NCBI GenBank assembly: GCA_021323675.1
Contig: JAJPKP010000071.1
Coordinates: 1-64,000 of the forward strand
Origin: Pseudomonadota bacterium
GTDB taxonomy: Bacteria > Desulfobacterota > Binatia > Binatales > Binataceae
Reading direction: 5' to 3'
Length of the DNA stretch: 64,000 nucleotides
Under the pieces are notes generated by a model. That model ran no database searches. It had not been told where the DNA came from and saw only the letters and a program-made list of their open reading frames with translations. Below, piece by piece: positions 18,544 to 27,845 of the stretch. Numbering within the stretch: the first letter of the stretch is position 1; each line of letters begins with the position of its first letter. A program made the position numbers and the translations under genes.

Positions 18544-19411
18544 GGCCTCCGTGCAACCGCGCATCGTCACCAAGGCTCCGCCGTGGCACGGATGGGTAAC
18601 CGCGGACCTTTTCCTGCTTTCAACCGCGTCGGGAACGTTCACGATGGCGGCGATGGTGGTGCTGCTGCGGCCGTGGGAAATGGATGCGCTTGCGCGGGCG
18701 GCTTTTTTGATCGTGTTTCCGCTGATGCTGGCGGATCTGGCCTGCCTGATTCTCGATCTGGGAGACCCCGCGCGCTTTCATCATATGCTTCGGACCTTCA
18801 AGCCGTCATCTCCGATGTCGGTCGGTGTGTGGACGATAAGCGCGTTCTCGTTCATCGCGTTCCTCGCCTTCATTGCGGAAATCCTGGATTGGCCCCAATC
18901 CGCGATTCGGAGCATCGCGGCCGCGGGCCTGGTTCCCGCCCTTGTCGCCGGTGCATACAAGGGGGTTCTGTTCAGCGCCACCGCGCAACCCGGATGGCGC
19001 CGGATGCGATGGCTGGGCGGCGCGTTCGCGGTGTCATCGGCATCGATGGGAGCGGGGTTGATGCTCGCGCTGGCGGCAGGGGCCGGACAGCCGGGAGCGG
19101 CGCGGCTGTTTCGCTTCATCGTGATGTGGCTGCTGGTGCTGAACGCGCTCGCAGTGCGGCGCGTGATGGGAAGCACGGCAACGACGGGCCATCTTAGCGA
19201 CGTCGGCGATCGCCGGGCGGCGCTGCGCGTGAGTCTTTGTTACACGGGCTTCATCGTCGCGGGACTTGGCGTGCCAATCGTTCTATGCGCGATTGGCGGC
19301 GGGAACTCGACGATCGACGGACTAACAGCGGCGATAGTGCTGGGCGGCGGGCTCGCATCGCGCCAGTTCCTGGTGGCGCTGCCGCATCGATCCGCCCCCA
19401 ACCGAACTTAA
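18533..19411 (+). CDS. nrfD: NrfD/PsrC-type membrane subunit of formate dehydrogenase
   Basis: 292-residue polytopic membrane protein with about eight hydrophobic helices, including a DLFLLSTASGTFTMAAMVVLL first helix and a DPARFHHMLRTFKPSSPMSVG loop, both characteristic of the NrfD/PsrC quinone-interacting family. E. coli formate dehydrogenase-N uses a di-heme cytochrome b (FdnI) instead. NrfD proteins exchange electrons with menaquinone or ubiquinone without heme. The start ATG overlaps the end of fdhB by 11 bp, indicating translational coupling. It would anchor FdhAB to the membrane and link formate oxidation to the quinone pool. Confidence 0.88.
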   Translation: MSSEASVQPRIVTKAPPWHGWVTADLFLLSTASGTFTMAAMVVLLRPWEMDALARAAFLIVFPLMLADLACLILDLGDPARFHHMLRTFKPSSPMSVGVWTISAFSFIAFLAFIAEILDWPQSAIRSIAAAGLVPALVAGAYKGVLFSATAQPGWRRMRWLGGAFAVSSASMGAGLMLALAAGAGQPGAARLFRFIVMWLLVLNALAVRRVMGSTATTGHLSDVGDRRAALRVSLCYTGFIVAGLGVPIVLCAIGGGNSTIDGLTAAIVLGGGLASRQFLVALPHRSAPNRT

Positions 19412-19456
19412 AGTATCGCTTCAATTGAGGTCCGGAACCAACTCCGAATCACCCAT

Positions 19457-20257
19457 CTAACGAACGAAATGGTCGAGCAGAGGCCGGCCTTTGCCAAACC
19501 TGAAGGACTGCTTGATGGCCGCCGTCACGTAGCGCTTGGCGGTACGCACCGCCTCCTCAAGCGCCATGCCGCGCGCGAGGCAAGCGGCTATTGCCGCCGA
19601 GAAGGCGCATCCGGTGCCATGCGCGCCCGGCCCCTCTACTCTGCGCGTTCGAAACTCGACGAAGCGGCGGCCGTCGAAGAGCACATCGACGGACTGCTCG
19701 CCGTGGCGATGCCCTCCCTTAATCACGGCGGCCCGCGCACCCATCGCAATCAATCGCTCGGCCGCAGCCTTCATATCCGCATCACGGACGATTCTCATTC
19801 CGGTGATCGTCTCGGCCTCGGGCAGATTGGGCGTGATCACCCGCGCGATCGGAAGCAGGAATTTAACCATCGCACGCTCGCCTGCGCGATCGAGGAGCCG
19901 CTTGCCCGCGCTCGATACGATTACGGGATCGACGACGGGAGCGGGCAGACGAAGCTCCTTGATTATTCGGGCGACGGCGCGCACCGCGGCGGCGGTTCCA
20001 AGCGCGCCGGTCTTGATCGCGTCGGGACGCCGCTCGCTCGCGACGACTTCGATCTGGCGCGCGATCATCGCAGGGGCGACCGGCGCGACTCGGCGGACGC
20101 TCGAGCTGTTCTGCGCGATTACCTGAGTCAGGGCGGAGAAGCCGTAGACCCCGAGCGCGGCGAACGTTTTCAGATCGGCCTGAATCCCCGCGCCCCCGCC
20201 CGGATCGCTGCCCGCAATCGTGAGCGCAACTATCCTCGGATGCTTTCGCGAACTCAT
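19457..20257 (-). CDS. thiD: Hydroxymethylpyrimidine/phosphomethylpyrimidine kinase
   Basis: ThiD phosphorylates HMP and then HMP-P to give the pyrimidine pyrophosphate used by ThiE. The protein begins with VALTIAGSDPGGGAGIQADLK and contains DPVIVSSAG, TPNLPEAE, VIKGGH and GPGAHGTGCAFSAAI, the full set of ribokinase-fold motifs with the catalytic-region GTGC. I chose the ATG at 20257 because GGCGGAG lies seven bases upstream and the resulting 266 residues match the family. The frame is open to 20332, which would overlap the HAD gene. With the thiE-like gene at 8288 it covers two steps of thiamine synthesis. Confidence 0.93.
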   Translation of the reverse strand: MSSRKHPRIVALTIAGSDPGGGAGIQADLKTFAALGVYGFSALTQVIAQNSSSVRRVAPVAPAMIARQIEVVASERRPDAIKTGALGTAAAVRAVARIIKELRLPAPVVDPVIVSSAGKRLLDRAGERAMVKFLLPIARVITPNLPEAETITGMRIVRDADMKAAAERLIAMGARAAVIKGGHRHGEQSVDVLFDGRRFVEFRTRRVEGPGAHGTGCAFSAAIAACLARGMALEEAVRTAKRYVTAAIKQSFRFGKGRPLLDHFVR

Positions 20258-20318
20258 TTGGCTCCGCCCCCGGCTCATCGCTTTCGCATTCGCCGTTTCG
20301 CCGCCATACAATCCATCG

Positions 20319-21032
20319 TTAGAGAAAGGCAAATAGTTCCGTCAGCGAGCGAATCTCAAGGTCGGCTTCGGGATCGGAGCCGTGGCGAGCGACGCCGTTT
20401 CGATTCAGCCATACTGCGGTGAGGCCGGCGCCTTTGGCGCCGGCGACGTCTTTGGTCAGACTGTCGCCGATGTGCCATACCTCGGCCGGTTCCAGCGCAA
20501 GCGCATCGAGAGCGAGACGGAAAGCGGCGCGATCCGGTTTGGCGACCCTGGTTTCGCCGGAAATCACGATCGCATCGAACCAATGCTCGATTTTGAGCAC
20601 GCGCAGCTTGGCGCGCTGGGTGTCGGAAGCGCCGTTACTGACGAGCGCAAGCGGGATGCGCGCGCGCCTGGCGGCCGAGATCAGGCCCTCCACGTCGTCA
20701 AATAATCGATGCGAATCGCGCGCCAGTTGGCCGTGAATGCCGGCCACGAGCCGCACCGCCGCCTCGTCATGGCATCCGCAGGCTTCCAGGGTGCGCCGCC
20801 ATGCCTCCAGGCTCACCGATGCGCCGTCGAGCTCTCCGAGCAATTCTTTTATCTCCACCTCGTGCCAGTATCGGCTCCATACTTCGGCGTTCGCGCTGAT
20901 CATCCGCGGCGCGTCCAGACCAGGTTGACTTGCAGCCATCATCTCGCAGGCGCAGGCAATCGAATCCTGGAAGCGGCTGCCGTCGAGCAGCGTTCTATCG
21001 AGGTCGAATGACAACGCTCGAAATGGCTTCAT
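20319..21032 (-). CDS. HAD-IA family hydrolase
   Basis: 237 residues of the haloacid dehalogenase superfamily with a helical C1 cap. Motif I is FDLDRTLLD (nucleophile D10, acid/base D12), motif II is the VSNG segment, motif III is the Lys in AKPDRAAF, and motif IV is HIGDSLTKDVAGAKGAG. The layout resembles YjjG-type nucleotidases and N-acylneuraminate-9-phosphatase, so a small phosphomonoester is the likely substrate. It lies 61 bp upstream of thiD on the same strand. A role in thiamine or nucleotide salvage is possible but not shown. Confidence 0.85.
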   Translation of the reverse strand: MKPFRALSFDLDRTLLDGSRFQDSIACACEMMAASQPGLDAPRMISANAEVWSRYWHEVEIKELLGELDGASVSLEAWRRTLEACGCHDEAAVRLVAGIHGQLARDSHRLFDDVEGLISAARRARIPLALVSNGASDTQRAKLRVLKIEHWFDAIVISGETRVAKPDRAAFRLALDALALEPAEVWHIGDSLTKDVAGAKGAGLTAVWLNRNGVARHGSDPEADLEIRSLTELFAFL

Positions 21033-21209
21033 CGCGGAGTTTCGCTCCGGCGCCTGCGGCCTAAGGCATAGCCCTGCTTCCCGATGCGCGCAAACGGCGG
21101 CGGATGGCGCGGTTTTTCAGCGGCAGAGGCGCGCGAATCATCGCGCGATTGATTGATGCGCGAGCACCGGGGTATTTTCGACCGTAAGACGCCGCTGAGA
21201 CTATTTTGT

Positions 21210-22913
21210 ATGGCGACTCGGGAGGAATCCGAATTTCTAAATCTGCCGTTTCAGCAAAAGCTGGAATTCCTTTATGGTCTTCCGGCCCGGCAGAAACGCG
21301 ACCTGATTTTGTCCGCGCCCGAGGCCGAGCGGCTCGTTCAATCCTTCTCGCCGGAGACGCTTTTCTACACGGTCAAGGAGATCGGCGCCGCCGACGCGAG
21401 CGACCTGCTGAGCCTCGCCCTCCCCGAGCAGGTGAAATCGCTCTTCGATCTCGATTGCTGGAACAAGGATCGGCCCGATCTGAACCGGATGCGGGAATGG
21501 ATTGAGACGCTCGCGGAAGCCGGGCGGCGCCGTCTCGCCGACGGGCTGATGGAACTGGACATGGAGATCGTGGCGCTGCTGTTGCGCAGCTATATCAAGG
21601 TCCATCGCCTTGACGATCCTTCGCTCTCCGAAGACCCGCCCTCGAACCGTTACGTGCAGTTCGATGAGCACTACCTGATCGAATTCATCCGCAACGACGA
21701 TATCACGTCCGCGATCGGCGATTTTCTCGAAGAGGCCTTCGAGCGCGATTACAAATATTTCGCCGGCCTGCTCGAGGACGTTTACTGGGGAGTCGAGGCG
21801 GAGCTGGAAGAGCAGGCGTATCAGTTTCGGCGCGCCCGCCTGAGCGACCGCGGTTTTCCCGATTACTTCGAGGCCCAGGACGTCTTCGCGTACCTGAATC
21901 CGAATGACTTTCTCGCGATTCGCGATCGCTACGAAAAGCCGAGCCGCGCGGATCTGCTGGCCGATGACGAAGTGATTGCGCCCGACTTCGCTCCGGCGGT
22001 AGCGGATGGCGACAATTCGCTGCTGAGCGCCGCGCTTACGGCAGGGTTCGCCGCCGAGGGCAAACGGCAGTTCCGCAGCGAGATGGCGATGGTGTCGAAC
22101 CAGGTTCTGGTCGCGCGCGCGGTCGATTTCGGAGATCTCGACGCGGTCCGCGAGGCGATCGCCACCACCCAGCATTATCTGAACCTCGGCCTCGAACATC
22201 TGGCGGCGGGCGATCTGCCGACCGCGATCGAGCATCTGCGCGACACGCACCTCAAGCTGCTGTTTCGCCTCGGCGTAAGCCTGACCATCGACCTGAGGAA
22301 GCGCGCCGAGCAGACGGTTGCGCGCCTTGGGCTGCCGCCGCAAAAGACGCGGACCGTCTCGCACCTCGACTCGCCGTATCGCGAAGCGCTGTCCGGATTC
22401 CTGGCGCGCATGCCGCGTTTCTATTCCGCGCTCGACGGAGGCGGGGCAGTCGACCTGCGCGACTTCCGCGCGATGCGAGATCTGCATCTGGGCTACGCGA
22501 TTCTCGATCAGATCGACGCGATGGCGCCGCTGTTCCGGGGGCTGCTCGAGATCGACATCGCTTCCGCGCCGTTCCGCGCCGAAGTTGCGGCGCGCGATGT
22601 GCGGATGAGCCAGGTGCTGCTGACGGCGCTGGTGCGCAACGCGCTGGAAGGCCGTCTGTCCGCGGATCCGATCGAGGCATCGCGGCTTGACGCGGTGCGC
22701 TCCGCGATCATCGGCGGGAAGCCGGGAAGGCTGCGCGAGGAATTTCGCGGCGCGGTCCAGCGCCTGATGGCGGAGCGGCTCGATCAGGCGACGCGGCTGG
22801 CGAGCGCCGACTTCGTCAACTCCTGCCTGAACGTTCTGGAAGAGGATTTCGCGGAACTGGGCCGGCAGATCGATCCTCGGTTCCTGCGATCGCTCCTCGT
22901 CCGCCGCGGCTGA
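21210..22913 (+). CDS. DUF6178-like conserved protein
   Basis: 567-residue soluble, mostly helical protein. I chose the ATG at 21210 (MATREESEF); the frame is open to 21153. The N-terminal region (FQQKLEFLYGLPARQKRDLILSAPEAERLVQSF, then a TVKEIGAADASDLLSLALPEQ-type stretch) describes a repeated helical pattern recalling DUF6178 proteins of delta-proteobacterial lineages. I base this on memory of the family, not a search. No catalytic motif, signal peptide or membrane segment is visible. It is flanked by a HAD gene (divergent) and a nuclease-PDZ lipoprotein (convergent). Function is unknown. Confidence 0.7.
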   Translation: MATREESEFLNLPFQQKLEFLYGLPARQKRDLILSAPEAERLVQSFSPETLFYTVKEIGAADASDLLSLALPEQVKSLFDLDCWNKDRPDLNRMREWIETLAEAGRRRLADGLMELDMEIVALLLRSYIKVHRLDDPSLSEDPPSNRYVQFDEHYLIEFIRNDDITSAIGDFLEEAFERDYKYFAGLLEDVYWGVEAELEEQAYQFRRARLSDRGFPDYFEAQDVFAYLNPNDFLAIRDRYEKPSRADLLADDEVIAPDFAPAVADGDNSLLSAALTAGFAAEGKRQFRSEMAMVSNQVLVARAVDFGDLDAVREAIATTQHYLNLGLEHLAAGDLPTAIEHLRDTHLKLLFRLGVSLTIDLRKRAEQTVARLGLPPQKTRTVSHLDSPYREALSGFLARMPRFYSALDGGGAVDLRDFRAMRDLHLGYAILDQIDAMAPLFRGLLEIDIASAPFRAEVAARDVRMSQVLLTALVRNALEGRLSADPIEASRLDAVRSAIIGGKPGRLREEFRGAVQRLMAERLDQATRLASADFVNSCLNVLEEDFAELGRQIDPRFLRSLLVRRG

Positions 22914-22937
22914 CGCCCCCCTGCCGTTCTCTTTCCG

Positions 22938-23744
22938 CTACTGGCGGGGAAACGACACGTTGTGTTCGGCGCCGTCGTGACTGACGCGCAGCACGATGGT
23001 CGGACCCTGTTCCGCCGATGCTACCTTGCCGAAATCGCCCGGCGTGGAGACCGGATGCGTCCCGATCTGAGTGATGATATCGCCGCGCTCGACTCCGTTT
23101 CGCGCCGCCGTCTCGCTCACCGACGCAACCAGCACGCCCTTGGAAGCGTGAAAATACTGGGCCAGAGCGGGGGTAAGCGCCTGCACGGTTATTCCCAACG
23201 CGCTGGCGGTCTGCGGCTCGTACCTGGAGCGGATGTCGGGATGAGTTCCTTCCTCGAACAGGCGCGACGCGACAAAGATCGGCGCCCCGACTCCCGCGGC
23301 CAGCGCGATTGCATCGCTCGGGCGGCTGTCAATCTTGTTCTTGCCGCCGTTCAGGTAAATCGTCGCGTAATACACCTCGTCGCGTTCGTCGAAGATCGAG
23401 ACGCAGTCGATCTGATTGCCCGTATCCAGGATGACCGACTCCAGAAGTTCGTGAGTCAGTGGACGCTCCGGCTTGAGGCCGTGAAGGGCGCGCATGATCG
23501 CGTCGGCCTCGTTGTCGCCGATTAGGATGGGGAGTTCGCGCGCATGGTCGGGGCTGGTAAGCATCACGTAATGAGCCTGGGTGAATTCATCGAAACCCAC
23601 CGACGACACGGTGACGCGAACTTCGTCGGGGCCGACCTCGCGCGCGACGTTGGCGGGAGAAGCGGAATGGCGGGCGCACGAACACGCCGTGACCATCGCG
23701 GCGAGCACGAACCAGCAGACGCGTTTTCCGCTCGCGCCTCTCAT
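22938..23744 (-). CDS. Lipoprotein with bifunctional-nuclease (DUF151) domain fused to PDZ domain
   Basis: 268 residues from the ATG at 23744; a TTG further up would add 12. A short basic start, hydrophobic core and lipobox VTAC (C21) mark it as a lipoprotein. Residues about 45-165 match the BFN/DUF151 fold: LPILIGDNEADAIMRALHG, RPLTHELLESVILDTG, and the diagnostic SRPSDAIALAAGVGAPIFVA. Residues about 185-265 form a PDZ-like domain (LVASVSETAARNGVERGDIITQIG). BFN domains are usually cytoplasmic or plant nuclear; an exported version fused to PDZ is uncommon. It may be a surface or periplasmic protein that binds peptides. Nuclease activity is not proven. Confidence 0.82.
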   Translation of the reverse strand: MRGASGKRVCWFVLAAMVTACSCARHSASPANVAREVGPDEVRVTVSSVGFDEFTQAHYVMLTSPDHARELPILIGDNEADAIMRALHGLKPERPLTHELLESVILDTGNQIDCVSIFDERDEVYYATIYLNGGKNKIDSRPSDAIALAAGVGAPIFVASRLFEEGTHPDIRSRYEPQTASALGITVQALTPALAQYFHASKGVLVASVSETAARNGVERGDIITQIGTHPVSTPGDFGKVASAEQGPTIVLRVSHDGAEHNVSFPRQ

Positions 23745-23804
23745 AACTGAGAATCTACGCGCGCGGTCTTCCTGTGCCAAACGAAACCGGCGGCCGCAAG
23801 ACGG

Positions 23805-24419
23805 CTAGCTCGGAGCGCCGCCGTCCCTTCGGCGGAACCCGCGCGCAATCACATAAAGTTCCGACGATCCGGGCCGGGTCGCGGCGGTGCGGGTGACTTC
23901 AACCTGTGAAAAATCGCGCTCGAAGGCGCTGACAATCTGTTTGAACCGCGGCCCCATAAACACCTTGGCAACCATCGCGCCCCCTTCCCGGAGTGACCTT
24001 CGCGCAAACTCGAGCGCCGCCGCCAGCACCTCCTCGGAGCGGGCTTCGTCGCGAGCGGCAATTCCGGTGAGCTTGGGCGCGAGGTCGCTGGTGACCAGGT
24101 CGGCGGGGCCTCCGAGCGCTTCGATCGCGCGCGAGACGGTAGCCGGATCGGTAATGTCGCCGACGATCGCGAGGACGCCGGGCGGCGGATTGGCGCATCG
24201 CGCAAGATCCACTCCAACCACCCTGCCCTCGGGACCGGCGGCACGCGCGAGAATCGCGAGCCATCCGCCCGGCGCGCATCCGAGGTCCGCGATTCGGCCA
24301 CCGCGCGGAACGAGCTTTGCGCGGGCGATCAGTTCCTCGATTTTGAATGCCGCGCGCGACGGCAATCCGCGCTCGCGCGCTTTGCGGTAATATTTGTCTC
24401 GCGGCTCGTAGGTCGGCAC
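23805..24419 (-). CDS. rlmE: 23S rRNA (uridine-2'-O)-methyltransferase RlmE (FtsJ/RrmJ)
   Basis: 204-residue SAM-dependent enzyme that methylates the ribose of U2552 in the ribosomal A-loop. The N terminus RDKYYRKARERGLPSRAAFKI contains the first catalytic Lys (K26). SAM motif I is ADLGCAPGGW, and the DLAPKLTG, GAMVAKVF and SSELYVI segments give the remaining D, K and E of the K-D-K-E tetrad. The start is GTG at 24419. It is transcribed divergently from the helicase gene, with starts about 98 bp apart. Confidence 0.93.
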   Translation of the reverse strand: MPTYEPRDKYYRKARERGLPSRAAFKIEELIARAKLVPRGGRIADLGCAPGGWLAILARAAGPEGRVVGVDLARCANPPPGVLAIVGDITDPATVSRAIEALGGPADLVTSDLAPKLTGIAARDEARSEEVLAAALEFARRSLREGGAMVAKVFMGPRFKQIVSAFERDFSQVEVTRTAATRPGSSELYVIARGFRRRDGGAPS

Positions 24420-24517
24420 TGTGGATTATCCGGCGTGGGAAAGCGCGCGCGGCCCTTTGCGCGCAATTTGCCAATCGGTATCGTGAAGGGCTCTTCGTTT
24501 CATCTGGAACTCAGCGG

Positions 24518-26701
24518 ATGTCATCAACACCAATCGACGATCTTAATCCTGAACAGCGCGCCGCGGTGCTGGCGCCCGGCGGTCCGATCCTGATCCTGGC
24601 GGGCGCGGGCTCCGGCAAGACGCGCGTACTGACCTATCGTATCGCTCATCTGCTTGGCGAGCGAAACGTGAATCCTGGCAGCGTGCTGGCGGTTACGTTC
24701 ACCAACAAAGCGGCTGGCGAGATGCGCGATCGTATCGCGGGGCTGATCGGCCCGGGCGCGCGCAGTCCATGGGTCAGCACGTTCCATTCGATGTGCGCGC
24801 GGATCCTGCGGCAGGAATCGCCGCTCGCCGGTTTCGATCGCAACTTCTCGATTCTCGACGAGGGCGACTCTCTCTCCGTTCTGCGCGCGGCGATCGAGGA
24901 AGCCAATCTCGCCGATTCGCCCCCGCTCGAACTGGTTCGCGCCCGAATCGAGCAGGCCAAGAACGAGGCGATTTCGCCGGCCGCGATGGCATCGGCGGCG
25001 GAGGGCGGACGCGAGGCGGCGATCGCGGCGCTGTACCGCATGTATCAGGAGCGGATGCGCGCGATGAACGCGATGGATTTCTCCGATCTGCAGATGCACG
25101 TCTGGATGCTGTTCGAGGAGCATCCGGAAGTGCTCGCCAAATGGCAGCCTCGCGCCGAGCATCTGCTGGTGGACGAATATCAGGACACCAACCGCGTGCA
25201 GTATCTGCTGGTGCGAGCGCTCTCCGCGCGCAGCGGCAACCTGTGCGTGGTCGGTGACGAGGATCAGTCGATCTTCCGATGGCGCGGCGCCGACATCCGC
25301 AACATCCTCGATTTCGAAAACGACTTCCCCAACGCGGCGATTTTCAAGCTCGAGCAGAATTATCGATCCACCAAAGTGATTCTCGCCGCGGCCGGCGGCG
25401 TAATCCGCAACAACACCGAGCGCAAGGACAAAACGCTGTGGACCCAGAATGAGGCCGGCGATCCCGTCGTGTACTACACCGGGATGACGGAGCGGGACGA
25501 AGCCGACTTCATCGCGCGCGAGATCGCCCGCCTGATCTCATCCGGCGGCTTCAAGCCTTCCGACTTCGTCGTGTTTTACCGCGTCAATGCGCAATCGCGC
25601 GTCATCGAAGAAGCCCTGGTCCGCCGGCGCATCGCCTACTACGTCGTCGGCGGGCTCAGATTCTACGAACAGCGCGACGTCAAGGATCTGCTCGCGTATC
25701 TGCGGGTGCTCGCAAATCCGGCGGATGCGGTAAGCCTGGAGCGGATGGTGGCAACACCGTCGCGAGGCATCGGCGCAAAGACCCTCGAAGTGGTGGGTGA
25801 GATCGCCGCACGCGAGGGAATTACCCCCTTCGAGGCGCTGGGGCGTCTCGAAACTGAATCGCGGGTGGCGCTGCGATTCGCAAAGGCGGCCGGTACTCTG
25901 TACGCGTGGATGCGCGAGCTCGCGGCCAACGCGCCAACCATGCGGGTGCGCGACGTAATCGAATCGGTCATCGCTCAATCCGGTTTCGCGGCCTATCTCG
26001 ACACCCTGCCCGACGCGCCCGCGCGAAAGCAGAACATGGCCGAGATGCTGGCCGCCGCGAGCGCATTCGATGCCGAAGGCGAACCCGGCAGGCTCGCCGA
26101 TTTTCTCGAACGCATCGCGCTGGTCAGCGATGCGGACCAGGTCACCAGCTCGGGAGGCCGGGCGGCGTTGATGACGCTGCATACGTCCAAGGGACTGGAA
26201 TATCCGGTGGTGTTTATCGCGGGGATGGAAGAAGGCTTGTTCCCGCACAGCCGTTCCCAGGACAGCTCCGACGAAATCGAAGAGGAGCGAAGGCTTTGCT
26301 ACGTGGGGATGACGCGAGCACGCCGCCTCCTCTACCTGACCAACACACTTTCGCGCGAGCTGTATGGCCAGAGGAGCGATTCCCGCCCTTCGCGCTTTCT
26401 TGCGGAGATCGACGGCGGATTGCTCAAGCGAATCGCGCCCGAACGCCAACGCCAGATTTTGCGCGAGCCTTCGCCGGGCGATTCCTATGTCGATTACAGC
26501 GAAGGGCAGTTCGCTTCGGAGGAGACCGGCGGCGATCCGGTCGCGGTCGGCGCGCGCGTGGTCCATCCCACCTTCGGACGCGGGGTGGTGCGCAGGCGTG
26601 AGGGACGGGGCGACAGCGCGAAGGCGTGGGTAAACTTCGAGCGGGCGGGACTCAAGTTGCTGGTGCTCAAGTTTGCCAACTTGAAACCGATTGCCGACTA
26701 G
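24518..26701 (+). CDS. UvrD/PcrA-family DNA helicase
   Basis: 727-residue SF1A helicase with all seven motifs: LNPEQRAAV (Q-motif), AGAGSGKT (Walker A), VTFTNKAA, LLVDEYQDTN (DExx box), VVGDEDQSIF, QNYRST, and the C-terminal LHTSKGLEYPVVF and CYVGMTRAR. A small C-terminal Tudor-like domain (VVHPTFGRGVV to LKLLVLKFANLKP) matches the PcrA RNA-polymerase contact module. The ATG at 24518 gives the family N terminus; the open frame upstream would overlap rlmE. It unwinds DNA 3' to 5' in excision repair and replication restart. Which of UvrD or PcrA naming applies is not decidable here. Confidence 0.95.
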   Translation: MSSTPIDDLNPEQRAAVLAPGGPILILAGAGSGKTRVLTYRIAHLLGERNVNPGSVLAVTFTNKAAGEMRDRIAGLIGPGARSPWVSTFHSMCARILRQESPLAGFDRNFSILDEGDSLSVLRAAIEEANLADSPPLELVRARIEQAKNEAISPAAMASAAEGGREAAIAALYRMYQERMRAMNAMDFSDLQMHVWMLFEEHPEVLAKWQPRAEHLLVDEYQDTNRVQYLLVRALSARSGNLCVVGDEDQSIFRWRGADIRNILDFENDFPNAAIFKLEQNYRSTKVILAAAGGVIRNNTERKDKTLWTQNEAGDPVVYYTGMTERDEADFIAREIARLISSGGFKPSDFVVFYRVNAQSRVIEEALVRRRIAYYVVGGLRFYEQRDVKDLLAYLRVLANPADAVSLERMVATPSRGIGAKTLEVVGEIAAREGITPFEALGRLETESRVALRFAKAAGTLYAWMRELAANAPTMRVRDVIESVIAQSGFAAYLDTLPDAPARKQNMAEMLAAASAFDAEGEPGRLADFLERIALVSDADQVTSSGGRAALMTLHTSKGLEYPVVFIAGMEEGLFPHSRSQDSSDEIEEERRLCYVGMTRARRLLYLTNTLSRELYGQRSDSRPSRFLAEIDGGLLKRIAPERQRQILREPSPGDSYVDYSEGQFASEETGGDPVAVGARVVHPTFGRGVVRRREGRGDSAKAWVNFERAGLKLLVLKFANLKPIAD

Positions 26702-26753
26702 TGCCCGTTCACCTACAATTTCGGAGGATGCCCCCTCTCGGGGCACGAGGCGG

Positions 26754-27845
26754 ATGCGGGCGGAAGATTGGCGGCGTGAGAAAGCCGCGTCGGTGAAGTT
26801 GAAGTATTTCCGTAATATCCTCGTTCGGCTTTTTCCGATTGTTCTGGTCGCGGCAGCGGCGTGGTCGGTTCCGCGCGCCGCGCTGGGATGGACCGACGAT
26901 CAGTTCGCGAAGCGTCCCCTTTACGCCTATCCGTTGCCGCGCGGCCGCGACAACATCATCGGAAACCTCGTCACGTACCAGGTTCAAAAGGGCGACACCC
27001 TGCTTGACGTCGGGCGATGGTTTGGGGTGACGGCGCCGGAAATTTCCAACGCCAACGGCCACATCGATTGGTGGTCGCCCCCGGTCGGCAAAGACATCAT
27101 CCTGCCGAATGAATTCATCCTGCCCGACACTCCCCACGTCGGAATTATCCTCAATATCCCGGAGATGCGGATATACTACTACTATCCGTCACCCACGGGA
27201 CCGGTCCTTGGCCGAGGCCGCGTGACGAAGACCGCGCTGGGCGAAAAGCTCTCGGTCCAGCCGGACGTTGTCTATACGTTTCCAGTTGGACTTGGCCGCT
27301 ACGATTGGAAAACGCCGGTGGGAGCATTCACGGTGCGCGGCAAGACGAAGGATCCGACCTGGGTGGTTCCGCAGGATATCTACCTGGAGCACCTCGAGCG
27401 CGACGGCGAAGCCGATCACATGATTCCGGGCGGCGATCCGGACAATCCGCTGGGGCTGTACCGAATCGAGCTGACCCTGCCCGAATACGCGCTGCACGGA
27501 ACCAATGTGCCGTGGGGCGTGGGGATGGAAGTGAGCCACGGATGCGTGCGGCTCTATCCCGAGGACATCGATCGCCTCTTCCATAAAGTGAAAGTAGGAA
27601 CGCCCGGAGAGTTTGTTTATCAGCCGGTGAAATTCGGATGGCGCGGGGATGCGCTGTATGTCGAAGTGCATGACGACCTCTACGGACGCTATCCGGGCTT
27701 GTGGGCCCATGCTCTGGCCGAGGCGAAGCGGCACGGGCTGGAAGACAAGATCGACATGGAAAAGCTCCAGAAGGCGGTCGAGGAAAAAACCGGCGTTCCC
27801 ACGTACATCATGCCGGGGCCCGCTCCCGACGGCAGCGCGGGTTGA
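26754..27845 (+). CDS. L,D-transpeptidase (YkuD) with LysM domain
   Basis: 363 residues from the ATG at 26754, a start chosen with some doubt; a GTG at 26793 would trim 13 residues. A membrane/signal segment (about 22-40) precedes a LysM module (YQVQKGDTLLDVGRWFGV) and a YkuD domain whose active site is SHGCVRL, with a conserved upstream HGTN. This enzyme forms 3-3 peptidoglycan cross-links or attaches lipoproteins to the wall in the periplasm. It begins 53 bp after the helicase stop on the same strand. The C-terminal 90 residues extend past the catalytic domain and are charged. Confidence 0.9.
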   Translation: MRAEDWRREKAASVKLKYFRNILVRLFPIVLVAAAAWSVPRAALGWTDDQFAKRPLYAYPLPRGRDNIIGNLVTYQVQKGDTLLDVGRWFGVTAPEISNANGHIDWWSPPVGKDIILPNEFILPDTPHVGIILNIPEMRIYYYYPSPTGPVLGRGRVTKTALGEKLSVQPDVVYTFPVGLGRYDWKTPVGAFTVRGKTKDPTWVVPQDIYLEHLERDGEADHMIPGGDPDNPLGLYRIELTLPEYALHGTNVPWGVGMEVSHGCVRLYPEDIDRLFHKVKVGTPGEFVYQPVKFGWRGDALYVEVHDDLYGRYPGLWAHALAEAKRHGLEDKIDMEKLQKAVEEKTGVPTYIMPGPAPDGSAG

